From Clostridia bacterium (GTDB taxonomy: Bacteria; Bacillota; Clostridia; Christensenellales; Aristaeellaceae), in NCBI GenBank assembly GCA_017521565.1, contig JAFXCE010000126.1:1-64000 (forward strand): a stretch of 64,000 bases of DNA, given 5' to 3'. The notes beneath the pieces are model-generated. The model saw only the letters and a list, made by a program, of their open reading frames with translations, had not been told where the DNA came from and did not search any database. Each line of letters begins with the position of its first letter. The first letter of the stretch is position 1. Below are positions 31,104 through 39,971 of the stretch, one piece after another. The position numbers and the translations under genes were made by a program.

Positions 31104-32675
31104 TCAGTTCTCCATCTCATGCATCAACCGCGCCATGTCAGCGCGCACCTTCGCCGCACGATGATATCGCCGCTCGTAGTCTTTGCGATGCGCCTCATCC
31201 GGCATGTAACGCACAAATTGCTTTGCGCTCATCGCCGCACACGCAGCCTTCACCGTCGGATGAACACCCGCCGCAACAGCCGCCAGAATCGCCGCACCCT
31301 GTGCGCCGCCCTGCTCGATATCCGCCACCGCAATGGGCAATCCCAGTATGTCCGCGTATTGCTGCATCAGCAGCGGATTCTTCTTTGCGACACCGCCCGT
31401 CGCCCGAATCGCGGTAAACGTCGCTCCATTTCGGCGGCATTGCTCGATGATTTCACGCGTTCCCACCGCCATGCCCTGCAGCATCGCCAGATAAATATCC
31501 TCCGGGCGCGACGAAAGCGTCATGCCCATCAGAAATCCGCTCAGCTGCAAATCACACGGCGCGCTGCGGCTGCCATTCCACCAGTCAATCGCAATCAGCC
31601 GGTTTTCCCACGGACGCACCACGCGCTGCGACAGAAGCGTATGCGCGGAGACGCCTTTTTCTCTTGCTTCCTGCGCGCAGCTTTCCGGCAGCATATTCGT
31701 CATGTACCAGCCGAGCATGTCGCCCGTGCAGTTCTGGCCGCCCTCAATGCTGTAAAGCTCAGGTACTGCGCCGCTGCGCACCACGCCGCAAAGCCCCTCC
31801 ACCGTGCAGGGCGTGCGTGACTGCAGCATCAGCACTGTCGACGTCCCCAACACCAGCGACGCATCGCCATCACCAACTGCACCCAACGCCACCGGCGGCG
31901 TAAAGCCATCCTGCTGACCGGCAGCCACGGTCACACCTTGCGTAAGATGCAGTCGCTGCTTCCATTCGTCCGTCAGCTCACCCGCCGCTTCGCCGGGCCT
32001 GAGCACGTCACCACGCATCAGATATGGATAACGTGCCGCAAAACCAGGATGCAGCGCATCGAGATAGTCCGCGCTCGGAAAACCGTATCCCTGCAGCCAT
32101 TGCGATTTGAAACTCATCGAAGAAATCGCACGCGTCACGCGTCCGGTCAGCCGATATGTCAGATAATCGCAAAGATCCAGCGTCAAATCAGTCTTTGCAA
32201 ACGCTTCTGTATCTTCTTCGCACGTTTCCAGCACCTTGGGCAGCATCCATTCGCTCGACACCGTTTCGCCCGTCTGCGAAAGGAACGGCTCGTTCATCTC
32301 CCGCGCCAGCGCAAGCGCCTTATCCGCCTGCCTCTGTGCGCTGTGCCGTTTCCACAGCTTCACCAGCGCCATCGGATGCACCTCAGCGTCCATATGTGCA
32401 GAGAGCAGCTGCCCATCCGCCGCGACAGGCACGACGGTCGGCGACGTCGCATCCACGCAAATGCCGACGATTTCGCCGCTGCGCGGATGTGAGCACAGCG
32501 CCGTGAGCAATTCGCAAAGCGCCTTGTCGTAATCCTCGCCGTAAACCAACGCGCTTTCGGTGAGCGGATGCGCATACTCCGCCTGCGCCTGCGCAAGAAT
32601 CTCGCCCGTATCTGTGCACACCAGTACCGCACGTCCGGACTGTGTACCAAAGTCAATGCCAATCGTACAGGCCAT
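31104..32675 (-). CDS. Ribulokinase-like FGGY carbohydrate kinase
   Basis: A 523-residue protein. The N-terminus TIGIDFGTQSGRAVLVCTDT is the ribulokinase phosphate-1 motif (DFGTxSGR). AAGQQDGFTPP, VLGTSTVLML and RATGGVAKKNPLLMQQYADI are typical FGGY parts. L-ribulokinase is the most likely activity, given AraM-type neighbours, but other ketose kinases share these motifs. It has its own promoter inside the end of the truncated AraM-type copy. It ends 51 bases before the intact AraM-type gene, so kinase and dehydrogenase are probably one operon. Confidence 0.85.
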   Translation of the reverse strand: MACTIGIDFGTQSGRAVLVCTDTGEILAQAQAEYAHPLTESALVYGEDYDKALCELLTALCSHPRSGEIVGICVDATSPTVVPVAADGQLLSAHMDAEVHPMALVKLWKRHSAQRQADKALALAREMNEPFLSQTGETVSSEWMLPKVLETCEEDTEAFAKTDLTLDLCDYLTYRLTGRVTRAISSMSFKSQWLQGYGFPSADYLDALHPGFAARYPYLMRGDVLRPGEAAGELTDEWKQRLHLTQGVTVAAGQQDGFTPPVALGAVGDGDASLVLGTSTVLMLQSRTPCTVEGLCGVVRSGAVPELYSIEGGQNCTGDMLGWYMTNMLPESCAQEAREKGVSAHTLLSQRVVRPWENRLIAIDWWNGSRSAPCDLQLSGFLMGMTLSSRPEDIYLAMLQGMAVGTREIIEQCRRNGATFTAIRATGGVAKKNPLLMQQYADILGLPIAVADIEQGGAQGAAILAAVAAGVHPTVKAACAAMSAKQFVRYMPDEAHRKDYERRYHRAAKVRADMARLMHEMEN

Positions 32676-33844
32676 GTCAGCCCCTCCATTTCAGCAAGCT
32701 GCATTCTCAAAAAACTACACTCATTATAGCGTTTGGGTACGATGCACGCAAGTGCGTTATGCTGTGTCACTATATAGCGCGCAGCATGTTTGGCGGAATC
32801 GTACTTGCCCTCTTTGGCTTCCAGCGCGATCATCGCCTCCGCGCCCTTGCCGAGGAACGCACGCAGTTCTTCCTTCCATGTATCATAGGAGAAAGCCTGT
32901 ACAAATGCTTTCGCCTTCTCTTCATCCGGCTTATATATACGGATGTGCTCATACAGCCGCGCGGCAAGCAGCGTGCCCACGGCACACTGGATACCGTGCA
33001 AATCAACCAGCATGCCAAACTCCAGTCCGCGCATATCCCAGACATGGGAGAAGTAATGCTCCACGCCAGAAGCCGGACGCGAAACGCCAGCATAGGCCAT
33101 CGCCACGCCGCCGATGACAAGCCCTTCAAAGACAGCCTCAATCGCCGCATCGTCGCGGCGCAGCAGGCCTTCGGCGTTATCCACGCACTTTTTCAGCGCT
33201 GTACGTACCAGATCCGCTACCGTCTCGCAGTAGTATTCGCCCGTGATCAGATGGGCAATGCGCCATTCGGCAATGCTCACATACTTGGCCAGCATGTCAC
33301 CAAGGCCCGCCTTAAGCATGTGCTCCGGCGCATGCCGCAGAATATCGATGTCGCCGATGATTACATCCGCACAGCGGGAATTCAGCGACGTCTTGAGACC
33401 ATCCATCGACATGGACGACGTCGCCGAGGCATAGCCATCCATCGAAGGCGCCGTCGCAACGATGATATACTTCCTGCCGGACGTACGGCTGAGGATCTTG
33501 CCGATATCGTTGATGACGCCGGAACCTACGCCAATGACCAGATCGCAGCTATGATCAAAATGCATGATGGCCGAGCCGACAGCCGCCTCATCCGGCTCAA
33601 GCGCCGTCTGCGGAAAGATGTAGCTGCCATAGGCAATGCCGTGATCTGCAAGCAGCTGACATACGCGTTTGCCCGCCGCTTGATACGTATTGCAGTCCAT
33701 CAGGATAAACGGCTTTTTGCTTCCATATTTCTCAAGCAGCCGCGGAATCTTATTGATCACGCCATGACCAACGATCACTTCATCCACAGTCGTCACATGT
33801 GCTCTGCCGCACGCACATACATTCTTGTCCAGTTCCAGCTTCAT
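32360..33844 (-). pseudogene. Second AraM-type glycerol-1-phosphate dehydrogenase, truncated at the C-terminus
   Basis: Residues 1-357 match the intact gene at 29739-31052 closely, with all metal and NAD motifs. Homology stops near 32774 after EGKYDSAKHAARY. The last 80 residues are missing. The frame then runs on for about 137 codons through the kinase promoter and, out of frame, through the start of the kinase gene, making a foreign Arg-rich tail. Codon-level differences from the intact copy are mostly silent, so both were functional until recently. The ATG follows GGGGGATTTTTG. A fused product is possible but unlikely to be native. Confidence 0.8.
32723..32751 (-). promoter_or_regulatory. 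Sigma-A promoter of the ribulokinase-like gene
   Basis: On the minus strand TTGCGT (32746-32751), a 17-base spacer and TATAAT (32723-32728), about 48 bases before the kinase ATG. It sits just past the point where homology of the upstream AraM-type copy ends. Confidence 0.75.
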
Positions 33845-34035
33845 CAAAAATCCCCCTTTGCGCGTGACTCTTCTTAGCCGGAAGCTATCATGCACAAAGG
33901 GGGATGTCAACAGATGAAAGAGAACGTGTCACAAAGCGATAAGAAAGGGGACAGGATCTGAGCAAAGGAGCACCTGTCCAACATTGAGCAAGCGTAACCC
34001 AAGCATGGACAGAGCATTGCTTTATCCGCTTTTTC

Positions 34036-34344
34036 TCAAAGGGTCCCCCACCTGCCGAGGCTTTGAATGCTTAATAGCCGCCTAATCAGCCTCACCGTAT
34101 CAATGGAAATCAGATCGTCCTGATCGCAGCCCGGCATCGTATATTTCCGGGCAATATGCGCGCAAAGCCGCAGGTTATGGGCAATCAGCTGCTCTCTCGC
34201 ATAGGTATCTCCCTGGCCCATTTTCTCGATGAGCCGCGCCTCTTCTTCCCTTGCAAGCGGCTTTGGAAACGCATTCCCCTGAGAAATGTAACCCAGGAGA
34301 AACAGCGCATCCTGCAAAAAGAATAACACCAACTGCTCAATCAT
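34036..34344 (-). pseudogene. Truncated second copy of sigK
   Basis: The first 86 codons match the sigK gene at 22109-22816 (LVLFFLQDALFLLGYISQGN, then AFPKPLAREEEARLIEKM, then NLRLCAHIARKYTMPGCDQD). Homology ends at DLISIDTVRLI, where the intact gene has DLISIGTVGLI, and a short unrelated tail leads to a stop. Regions 2.3 to 4 are lost, so it cannot be a working sigma factor. About 40 upstream bases are also conserved (CATAG(G/A)CTTGCC(G/A)GGGTGATTTT). Differences are mostly silent, so this was a functional paralogue before truncation. Confidence 0.85.
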
Positions 34345-34467
34345 CAAAAATCACCCTGGCAAGTCTATGCCGGAGCAAGGCTCTATGTACAATCCATTTT
34401 AAACCGACCCTCTGTTTCTCTGCGTCCATACCATCCACCCCTTTTTTTACAGAATCCCTGCTTTCCC

Positions 34468-34496
34468 TTGTTTTTCTCTTCATCAGGCGTTACAAT
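34468..34496 (+). promoter_or_regulatory. Promoter of the glycosidase operon
   Basis: TTGTTT (34468-34473), a 17-base spacer and TACAAT (34491-34496), 42 bases before the start codon at 34538. Confidence 0.6.
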
Positions 34497-34537
34497 ATAA
34501 ATATAAACCCCTTTTATTAATTACAGGAGGATCGCAT

Positions 34538-35743
34538 ATGTCCATTTTCGGCGTATGGATGTGGCCTCACAGCGTTGCTGTCAGCGGCGCTGAAAAAGCT
34601 GCGGCGCTCTGTGCAGACATCGGCATATCGGATATCTATTTTCTGACAAAGGGTCTGTCGGGCATAGCCTCCTGCCGGAGCGCGTTTGCCCCGCAGGATG
34701 ATGACCGCGATCTCCTTGCCGAACTGCTCCAAGCTGCGCACGCGCGCGGTATCCGCGTACACGCATGGCTGACCTCCACCAGCGATGAGCATTACAAGCA
34801 TCTTTTTCCTGATAGCGGACGCTGCCACTATACCCGGGGAAAGGACAAGGGATTGATCGCCCTGACCGACTGCGGATACCTTTCCTACATGGAGCAATTC
34901 GTGCGCGAACTGTGCCGGAATTATGCCATCGACGGGCTGCATCTTGATTATATCCGCTACAACCATCTGCTTTACGGCTGGTCCAAGGATGATCAGGCTC
35001 GCTACGCAGCATCCGGTGCGGATATTGCACATCTGCGCCGCCTCATGGATAAAACCTTTATCAGCAATCAGGATCCCAATGCGATCTTTGATGCATACCG
35101 TTCGGGAGATGAAAGTGTTCTCGCCCTCGCCCAGGTCCGGCGTCTCGATGTTCTGCGCTTTGCGCAGGCGCTGACCGCATGCGCACGTGCAGAACGAAAG
35201 GAGCTGATTCTCAGCGCCGCGCTGATGCCGGAAGGCGCATATGACGACTTGGCATTTTCGGATCTGCACTACGGCCAAAGCTATCAGGATGCTGCCGGTT
35301 TATATGATTACGTCCTTCCGATGGCCTATTCGCATGCCTATCGGAAAGACAGCCGGTGGGTTCGTTCTGTCGCGGAAGGTACGCTGAAAAAAGGCCTGCG
35401 GGCCGTCATGGGGCTGCACGCCTACGACGGCGGAACCGCCGCTTCCCTGCACGCCGATATGCATGCGCTCGGGCAGATCCCCGTCTGCGGCGTATGCCTG
35501 TTCCGCTTTGGCGCCTTTGCCGTCGCTATCCCGGACGGCGCCTCCCTGCGCATCATCAATCCGCTTGATCAGCCCATCACTTCCGTAACATCAGCCGGCG
35601 GCGATGCTCTCCTTGGCGGCGCGCTTGCCCCCGGCTGCGAGACAAGGATTCCCCTGCCCCCGACCTGTTCCCTCCTGCGCGCATTCTGTGGAGACAGCGA
35701 AATCTGTCTTTATACCGCAGACCAGATCACGACAAAGAAATAA
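34538..35743 (+). CDS. Glycoside-hydrolase-like protein (GHL10-type TIM barrel)
   Basis: A 401-residue protein. IGISDIYFLTKGLSG, HARGIRVHAWLTS and DGLHLDYIRYNHLLYG follow the pattern of GHL10/DUF187-like barrels, which are related to glycosidases; the DGLHLDYIRY strand is the hallmark. YDYVLPMAYSHAYRKDS is a later barrel strand. There is no signal peptide, so it acts inside the cell. The last 80 residues look like a small beta domain. It is the first gene of an operon with the LOR/SDH and GH20 genes, and GGAGGATCGCAT precedes the ATG. Confidence 0.75.
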   Translation: MSIFGVWMWPHSVAVSGAEKAAALCADIGISDIYFLTKGLSGIASCRSAFAPQDDDRDLLAELLQAAHARGIRVHAWLTSTSDEHYKHLFPDSGRCHYTRGKDKGLIALTDCGYLSYMEQFVRELCRNYAIDGLHLDYIRYNHLLYGWSKDDQARYAASGADIAHLRRLMDKTFISNQDPNAIFDAYRSGDESVLALAQVRRLDVLRFAQALTACARAERKELILSAALMPEGAYDDLAFSDLHYGQSYQDAAGLYDYVLPMAYSHAYRKDSRWVRSVAEGTLKKGLRAVMGLHAYDGGTAASLHADMHALGQIPVCGVCLFRFGAFAVAIPDGASLRIINPLDQPITSVTSAGGDALLGGALAPGCETRIPLPPTCSLLRAFCGDSEICLYTADQITTKK

Positions 35744-35757
35744 AGAGGTGTATCGCC

Positions 35758-36846
35758 ATGTTTTCGCTTCGCCGCTATACCGCGCCAGACTTCACGCAGC
35801 CGCTCTTTACCCATGCGCCAGATGCCGTGTTCCTTCCCGCGCCGAAAGACGGCGTTGCGCCGGAAAACTTCCACGCCATGAGCATCTATCCGGAATACGT
35901 CAAGGTCGGCGGGCAATGGCTGCTTGCCGAGGAAAGCCGCATGGACTGTGCCGCCGTTTTGGAACAAGGCCGCATCGCCGTCCGCGAATTTCGCCTTCTG
36001 AAGGAGGGGGACATGGTGCTCATCGGGCGGACGGAGCGCTGCGAGGAGGGAATTTATCTGCATGCCACTGGCTTCTCCCGGCAGGAAACGGAGCAGGAGG
36101 CCTTCTCCTTCCGGCGCAGCCGCAGCCGAGAAACCGCCTATTCACAGGATTACACGGAGCTGTACGATCTGCTGCGCCATGAGCGTGAGCACGGCCGCAT
36201 TGTGTGGGTTCTTGGGCCGGCGTTCTCCTTTGACAAGGACGCACGCGATGCAATGAGCTGGCTGATTGAAGCCGGATATGTACATGCCATCCTCGCCGGC
36301 AACGCGCTGGCGACGCATGATCTGGAGGGCGCGTATCTCGGCACAGCGCTGGGCCAGGACATCTATACCCATATCTCCCAGCCCAACGGACACTACAACC
36401 ATCTGGAAACCATCAACCGCGTCCGTCTGCACGGAAGCATTGACGCATTCATCCGTGAGGAAGGCATGGACAACGGTATCATCTACAGCTGCGAAAAATG
36501 CGGCGTGCCCTATGTGCTGGGCGGTTCCATCCGCGATGACGGCCCGCTGCCGCCGGTGTATGGCAATGTATATGAAGCGCAGGACGCTATGCGCAGCCAT
36601 CTGCGCACGGCCACAACCGTCATCTGCATGGCCACTATGCTGCACACCATCGCCTCCGGCAACATGACGCCCTCCTATCGCGTGACCGCTGACGGAACCA
36701 TCCGCGAGGTATACTTCTATTGCGTGGACGTCAGCGAATTCGCCATCAACAAGCTGGGCGACCGCGGAAGCCTGAGCGCCCGCGGCATCGTCACCAATGT
36801 TCAGGACTTTGTGGTTCTCCTTCAGAAAAACCTGAGTTCAACCTGA
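35758..36846 (+). CDS. LOR/SDH-type protein (TIGR00300, archaeal ornithine cyclodeaminase-like)
   Basis: A 362-residue protein. The N-terminal 100 residues and the C-terminal part resemble the LOR/SDH conserved region of TIGR00300: VWVLGPAFSFDKDARDAMSW, then EAGYVHAILAGNALATHDLE, then GHYNHLETINRVRLHGSIDA. In archaea and cyanobacteria this domain catalyses ornithine cyclodeamination or forms part of the arginine dihydrolase ArgZ/AgrE. A CEKCGVPYVLGGSIRDDGPL segment follows. The surrounding genes are glycosidases, so amino-acid specificity here is uncertain. It starts 14 bases after the previous gene with AAAGAGGTG. Confidence 0.7.
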   Translation: MFSLRRYTAPDFTQPLFTHAPDAVFLPAPKDGVAPENFHAMSIYPEYVKVGGQWLLAEESRMDCAAVLEQGRIAVREFRLLKEGDMVLIGRTERCEEGIYLHATGFSRQETEQEAFSFRRSRSRETAYSQDYTELYDLLRHEREHGRIVWVLGPAFSFDKDARDAMSWLIEAGYVHAILAGNALATHDLEGAYLGTALGQDIYTHISQPNGHYNHLETINRVRLHGSIDAFIREEGMDNGIIYSCEKCGVPYVLGGSIRDDGPLPPVYGNVYEAQDAMRSHLRTATTVICMATMLHTIASGNMTPSYRVTADGTIREVYFYCVDVSEFAINKLGDRGSLSARGIVTNVQDFVVLLQKNLSST

Positions 36847-36875
36847 TTCACATCTGTATAAAGGAGGAATACCGG

Positions 36876-38648
36876 ATGATTCTGTTTCCCCAGCCGCGCA
36901 GCCTTCAGCTTCTTGGCGGCACGTATTCCCTGCCGTTTGGCGCACAGCACCGTGAACTCACAGCGTTTTTCAAAGCTATCCGCAGCGGTATGCCGGGCGT
37001 CTGCGTTACGTTTTCCCCGCTGCTTGACCGGGAGGAATACCATCTTTCCATCGACGCACAGGGCGTAAGCATCCTCGTCTCTTGCGAGGAGGGACTTTTC
37101 CGCGCCATCACTTCCCTGCATCAGATGCTCCTGCGCGGCAAGGGCGTTCTCCCCTGCGTTTGCATCGAGGACAAACCCGAGCTGCCCCGCCGCGGCTACA
37201 TGCTTGATATCAGCCGCGGCCGAAAGCCGAAGATGGAAACGATCAAGACCATGATCGACTTCCTTGCCGCACTCAAATACAACGAGTTCCAGCTGTATAT
37301 GGAGGGCGACTGCTTCAAGTACGCGGCTTATCCCAAGGAGACCGCACATTTTGACTGCCTCACGCCCGAAGATATTCAGGAGCTTGACCGCTACTGCCGA
37401 GAGAGATTCATTGACCTCGTGCCCAATCAGAACTCGTTTGGCCATATGTATACCTGGCTGAAAAAACCGGACTTCCATCACCTCGGTCTGTTCGAGCGCG
37501 AAGACGAGGTCCCCTCCACGCTCAATCCGCTCCTGCCGGAGAGCTTTGAATTCGTCTGCAACCTCTATGCCTCCCTCCTGCCGCATTTCACCTCGGATTA
37601 CGTGAACATCGGTCTTGATGAGGCCTACGGCCTTGGCCGCTATCAGATCGAGGCATACTGCCGCGAGAAAGGCAAGGACGTCGTCTTTATGGAATGGCTG
37701 AATAAGCTGAGCGACCACATTAAGGCGACCTACGGCAAGAAGGTCATGTTCTGGGCAGACATGATTTACAACTATCCTCAGAGCTATCACATGGTCCCCA
37801 AGGACGCCATCGCGCTGGAATGGGGCTATGAACTGATCCAGTCCCAGCGGATGACCGATCACTGCATTGCTTACCGCAATGCCGGTGTGCGCTACTACGT
37901 CTGTCCCTCCGTGAACACGCACGGCAGCCTGACCAGCCGTATGGATGTAACCACGTTCAACATCCGCACAAGCGCGGAGCTTGCCGTTGAGTACGGCGCG
38001 GAAGGCCTGCTGCTCACCGACTGGGGCGACGGCGGCCATCCGCAAAGCTGGGTATGGAGCATGACGCCCATCGCCCTCGCCGGTCAATACGGCTGGAACA
38101 CCGGCAAGCCGCAGGACGGCGAATCCTTCAAGGCGGATTTCATCCGGAATTCCGAAGCGTTTGTCGATGAGGTCTTCTTTGGCGGTGCAAGCGTCTCGCG
38201 CCTGATGTACCGCATGGCCAACTACTATCTGCTTGAGCCTGAGCGCGTACACGTATGCACGATGAGCGCCAAGCATCTGGGCATCCCGCTGCATGAGACG
38301 CGCTACGCGCACCTGTTTGACATGAAGGACAGCGGCGATGATTTCTACTTTGACAACGTGACGGATTACGTCCGCCGCGTGATGGCGGACATCGAAAAGC
38401 TCTCCTTTGACGAACTGCTCAAGCGCGAAATCCGCCTGACTGCGCGGCTGATTGAGCTGGGCAGCGAACTGTGCAAGGTCAAGCTGCACCCGCAGCAGTC
38501 CATCGCCAAGGCGCAGGAGCTGGCCGATATGATCGACTGCATTCTGCCCGAATACACGGAAATCTGGAACATCCGCAACTATGAGATGGGCATCGAGCGC
38601 TTTGTGAATCACCTCAAATCCAGAAGGGACGAGCTTCTCGCACTATAA
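36876..38648 (+). CDS. Glycoside hydrolase family 20 (beta-N-acetylhexosaminidase-like)
   Basis: A 590-residue protein. The N-terminal domain is followed by a barrel with GYMLDISRGRKPKMETIKTM, then KYNEFQLYMEGDCFKYAAYP, LVPNQNSFGHMYTWL and VNIGLDEAYGLGRYQIEAYC. The Asp-Glu in IGLDEA lies where the GH20 catalytic pair is expected. There is no signal peptide, so substrates are probably imported oligosaccharides or glycopeptide fragments. The ATG at 36876 follows AAAGGAGG. A near-perfect 30-base hairpin follows the gene as a terminator. It is the last gene of the three-gene operon. Confidence 0.82.
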   Translation: MILFPQPRSLQLLGGTYSLPFGAQHRELTAFFKAIRSGMPGVCVTFSPLLDREEYHLSIDAQGVSILVSCEEGLFRAITSLHQMLLRGKGVLPCVCIEDKPELPRRGYMLDISRGRKPKMETIKTMIDFLAALKYNEFQLYMEGDCFKYAAYPKETAHFDCLTPEDIQELDRYCRERFIDLVPNQNSFGHMYTWLKKPDFHHLGLFEREDEVPSTLNPLLPESFEFVCNLYASLLPHFTSDYVNIGLDEAYGLGRYQIEAYCREKGKDVVFMEWLNKLSDHIKATYGKKVMFWADMIYNYPQSYHMVPKDAIALEWGYELIQSQRMTDHCIAYRNAGVRYYVCPSVNTHGSLTSRMDVTTFNIRTSAELAVEYGAEGLLLTDWGDGGHPQSWVWSMTPIALAGQYGWNTGKPQDGESFKADFIRNSEAFVDEVFFGGASVSRLMYRMANYYLLEPERVHVCTMSAKHLGIPLHETRYAHLFDMKDSGDDFYFDNVTDYVRRVMADIEKLSFDELLKREIRLTARLIELGSELCKVKLHPQQSIAKAQELADMIDCILPEYTEIWNIRNYEMGIERFVNHLKSRRDELLAL

Positions 38649-38705
38649 CCCCTCTACCCCATACACGAAAAAACGTCAATCTGTCGTGTATCCGTAAAAC
38701 CGTTT

Positions 38706-38735
38706 GTGGAGCGCATCGGTATCGATGCGCTCCAC
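38706..38735 (+). terminator. Terminator of the GH20 operon
   Basis: GTGGAGCGCATCG (38706-38718) pairs with CGATGCGCTCCAC (38723-38735) around GTAT, followed by TTCTTATAT. Confidence 0.75.
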
Positions 38736-38772
38736 TTCTTATATCAGCATATGTGACAGCGTTGCTCGAAAC

Positions 38773-38883
38773 CCGGCTCTCCCTCTGGGAGAGCTGTCAC
38801 CGCAGGTGACTGAGAGGGCCTTGCAATCTTACCCTCTCCGTCCTCGCTGCGCCCAGCCACCTCTCCCAAGGGGAGAGGCAAGG
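38773..38883. repeat. Interspersed intergenic repeat with nested inverted repeats
   Basis: The stretch reads GGCTCTCCCTCTGGGAGAGC, then GTCACC-GCA-GGTGAC, then TGAGAGGGC, and later CCACCTCTCCCAAGGGGAGAGG. These form nested hairpins and complementary ends (CTCTC/GAGAG). The sequence is of a kind seen in many copies between genes in gut Clostridia genomes. There is no coding frame. The surrounding 38649-38998 holds no gene apart from this and the terminator. Confidence 0.75.
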
Positions 38884-38998
38884 GATGCTCTTTTGGTACA
38901 CCAAAGGGTATATGGACGCGCCAACTTATCTGTCAGGCAAATTGGAATTTGTCGAATAGACAGAAACTGAAAGTTTCGTTATTTAAAGCTGGAATATG

Positions 38999-39499
38999 TC
39001 ACTTTATATATCCCATTTTTACAAAATAATCATGATAACGTTTTCTTTGTATATCAATCATTTCATTTGAATTTACAAATGCAATGAAGTCCTTTTCAGA
39101 AATCCATTTGTATGACATTGTTTCGCCTTTTTGAAGGGTGATTGATGTCTTGTCGCAATCAGTTACACATAGAAAACAGTGGTATATAGTGTCGCATGAA
39201 GTATAACAACTAATTTCCTGTAAATCATTAGAAGAAATCCCTGTTTCTTCTAACAATTCTCTCATAGCACACGAAACCTTATCCTCGCCTTTTAATGCCG
39301 AACCGCCTGCCGTTGCCTCATAATAACCTCCATAGTTAGACTTTTGTGTGTCTCTTCTCATAAGCAAATAATCCCCATCAATGTGTCTAACCAAAATATC
39401 ACTCACAAGATGATACAATCCCTTTGGTATTGGTTCCCCTCGTACCAAATCGTGGTTAGCCAGAGTTCCATCTATCATGTATCCGTCCCAAATCTCCAT
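38999..39499 (-). CDS. NUDIX hydrolase
   Basis: A 166-residue protein. The Nudix box GGSALKGEDKVSCAMRELLEETGI matches Gx5Ex7REUxEExGU. The N-terminus MEIWDGYMIDGTLANHDLVR resembles Nudix proteins of the YfcD/ IDI-like group. The substrate is unknown; nucleoside-diphosphate derivatives are usual. I chose the ATG at 39499, with GGAAGTG ahead. The gene is clearly more AT-rich than its neighbours and sits beside an interspersed repeat, which suggests recent acquisition. Confidence 0.9.
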   Translation of the reverse strand: MEIWDGYMIDGTLANHDLVRGEPIPKGLYHLVSDILVRHIDGDYLLMRRDTQKSNYGGYYEATAGGSALKGEDKVSCAMRELLEETGISSNDLQEISCYTSCDTIYHCFLCVTDCDKTSITLQKGETMSYKWISEKDFIAFVNSNEMIDIQRKRYHDYFVKMGYIK

Positions 39500-39567
39500 G
39501 ATATTCACTTCCAAATTCAAGTTTGATTAGCTGATTTTACAATAGCATAATTTGCCCGGATATACAA

Positions 39568-39603
39568 GAACAGGCACAGCAATACGATTTGCTGTGCCTG
39601 TTC
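39568..39603 (-). terminator. Terminator of the small membrane protein gene
   Basis: GAACAGGCACAGCA pairs perfectly with TGCTGTGCCTGTTC around ATACGATT; the minus-strand transcript then reads TTGTATAT. Confidence 0.8.
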
Positions 39604-39639
39604 ACCGTTTTATGAAACTCCCGTTTTGCACCGGTGTTT

Positions 39640-39936
39640 TCAATTGCTGTTTTGCTTCTTGTTTGCCTGATCCAACCGGTAATTGCGCGCATACATCGCC
39701 ACATCCAGCAGCACCATGCACAGGTTGAGCACATAGAAGAACATGACGTACCACTTATATGAACCGCCGATGCTCTTCGACGCGATGCCGCAGACATAGC
39801 CGACGCAGATCATGATCAGAAAGCCAAGGCTTTTGCCCTTCGTCGTTCGCGCCTTATAGGACTTCATCACGTTCATCGGCCACGAGCAGCCAAAGCACAC
39901 AACCATCAGAATCTCAAGAATCTCCGCTGCGTTCAT
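39640..39936 (-). CDS. Small SemiSWEET/PQ-loop-like membrane protein
   Basis: A 98-residue protein with three hydrophobic helices. FGCSWPMNVMKSYKARTTKG KSLGF-type sequence (a Pro in helix 1 and the KARTTKGKS loop) is characteristic of SWEET/PQ-loop half-transporters. SemiSWEETs transport sugars as dimers. The sequence is short and the substrate unknown. GAGGTTTTTCC precedes the ATG. It lies 35 bases after the C39-like peptidase gene on the same strand. Confidence 0.75.
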   Translation of the reverse strand: MNAAEILEILMVVCFGCSWPMNVMKSYKARTTKGKSLGFLIMICVGYVCGIASKSIGGSYKWYVMFFYVLNLCMVLLDVAMYARNYRLDQANKKQNSN

Positions 39937-39971
39937 TGGAAAAACCTCCTCATTTGAATGCTTCCATCCCC

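Noticed and set aside
36822-38612. 596-codon open frame antisense to the GH20 gene
   Set aside because: It mirrors a GC-rich coding strand, has no ribosome site and no recognisable motif; the plus-strand GH20 gene explains the region.
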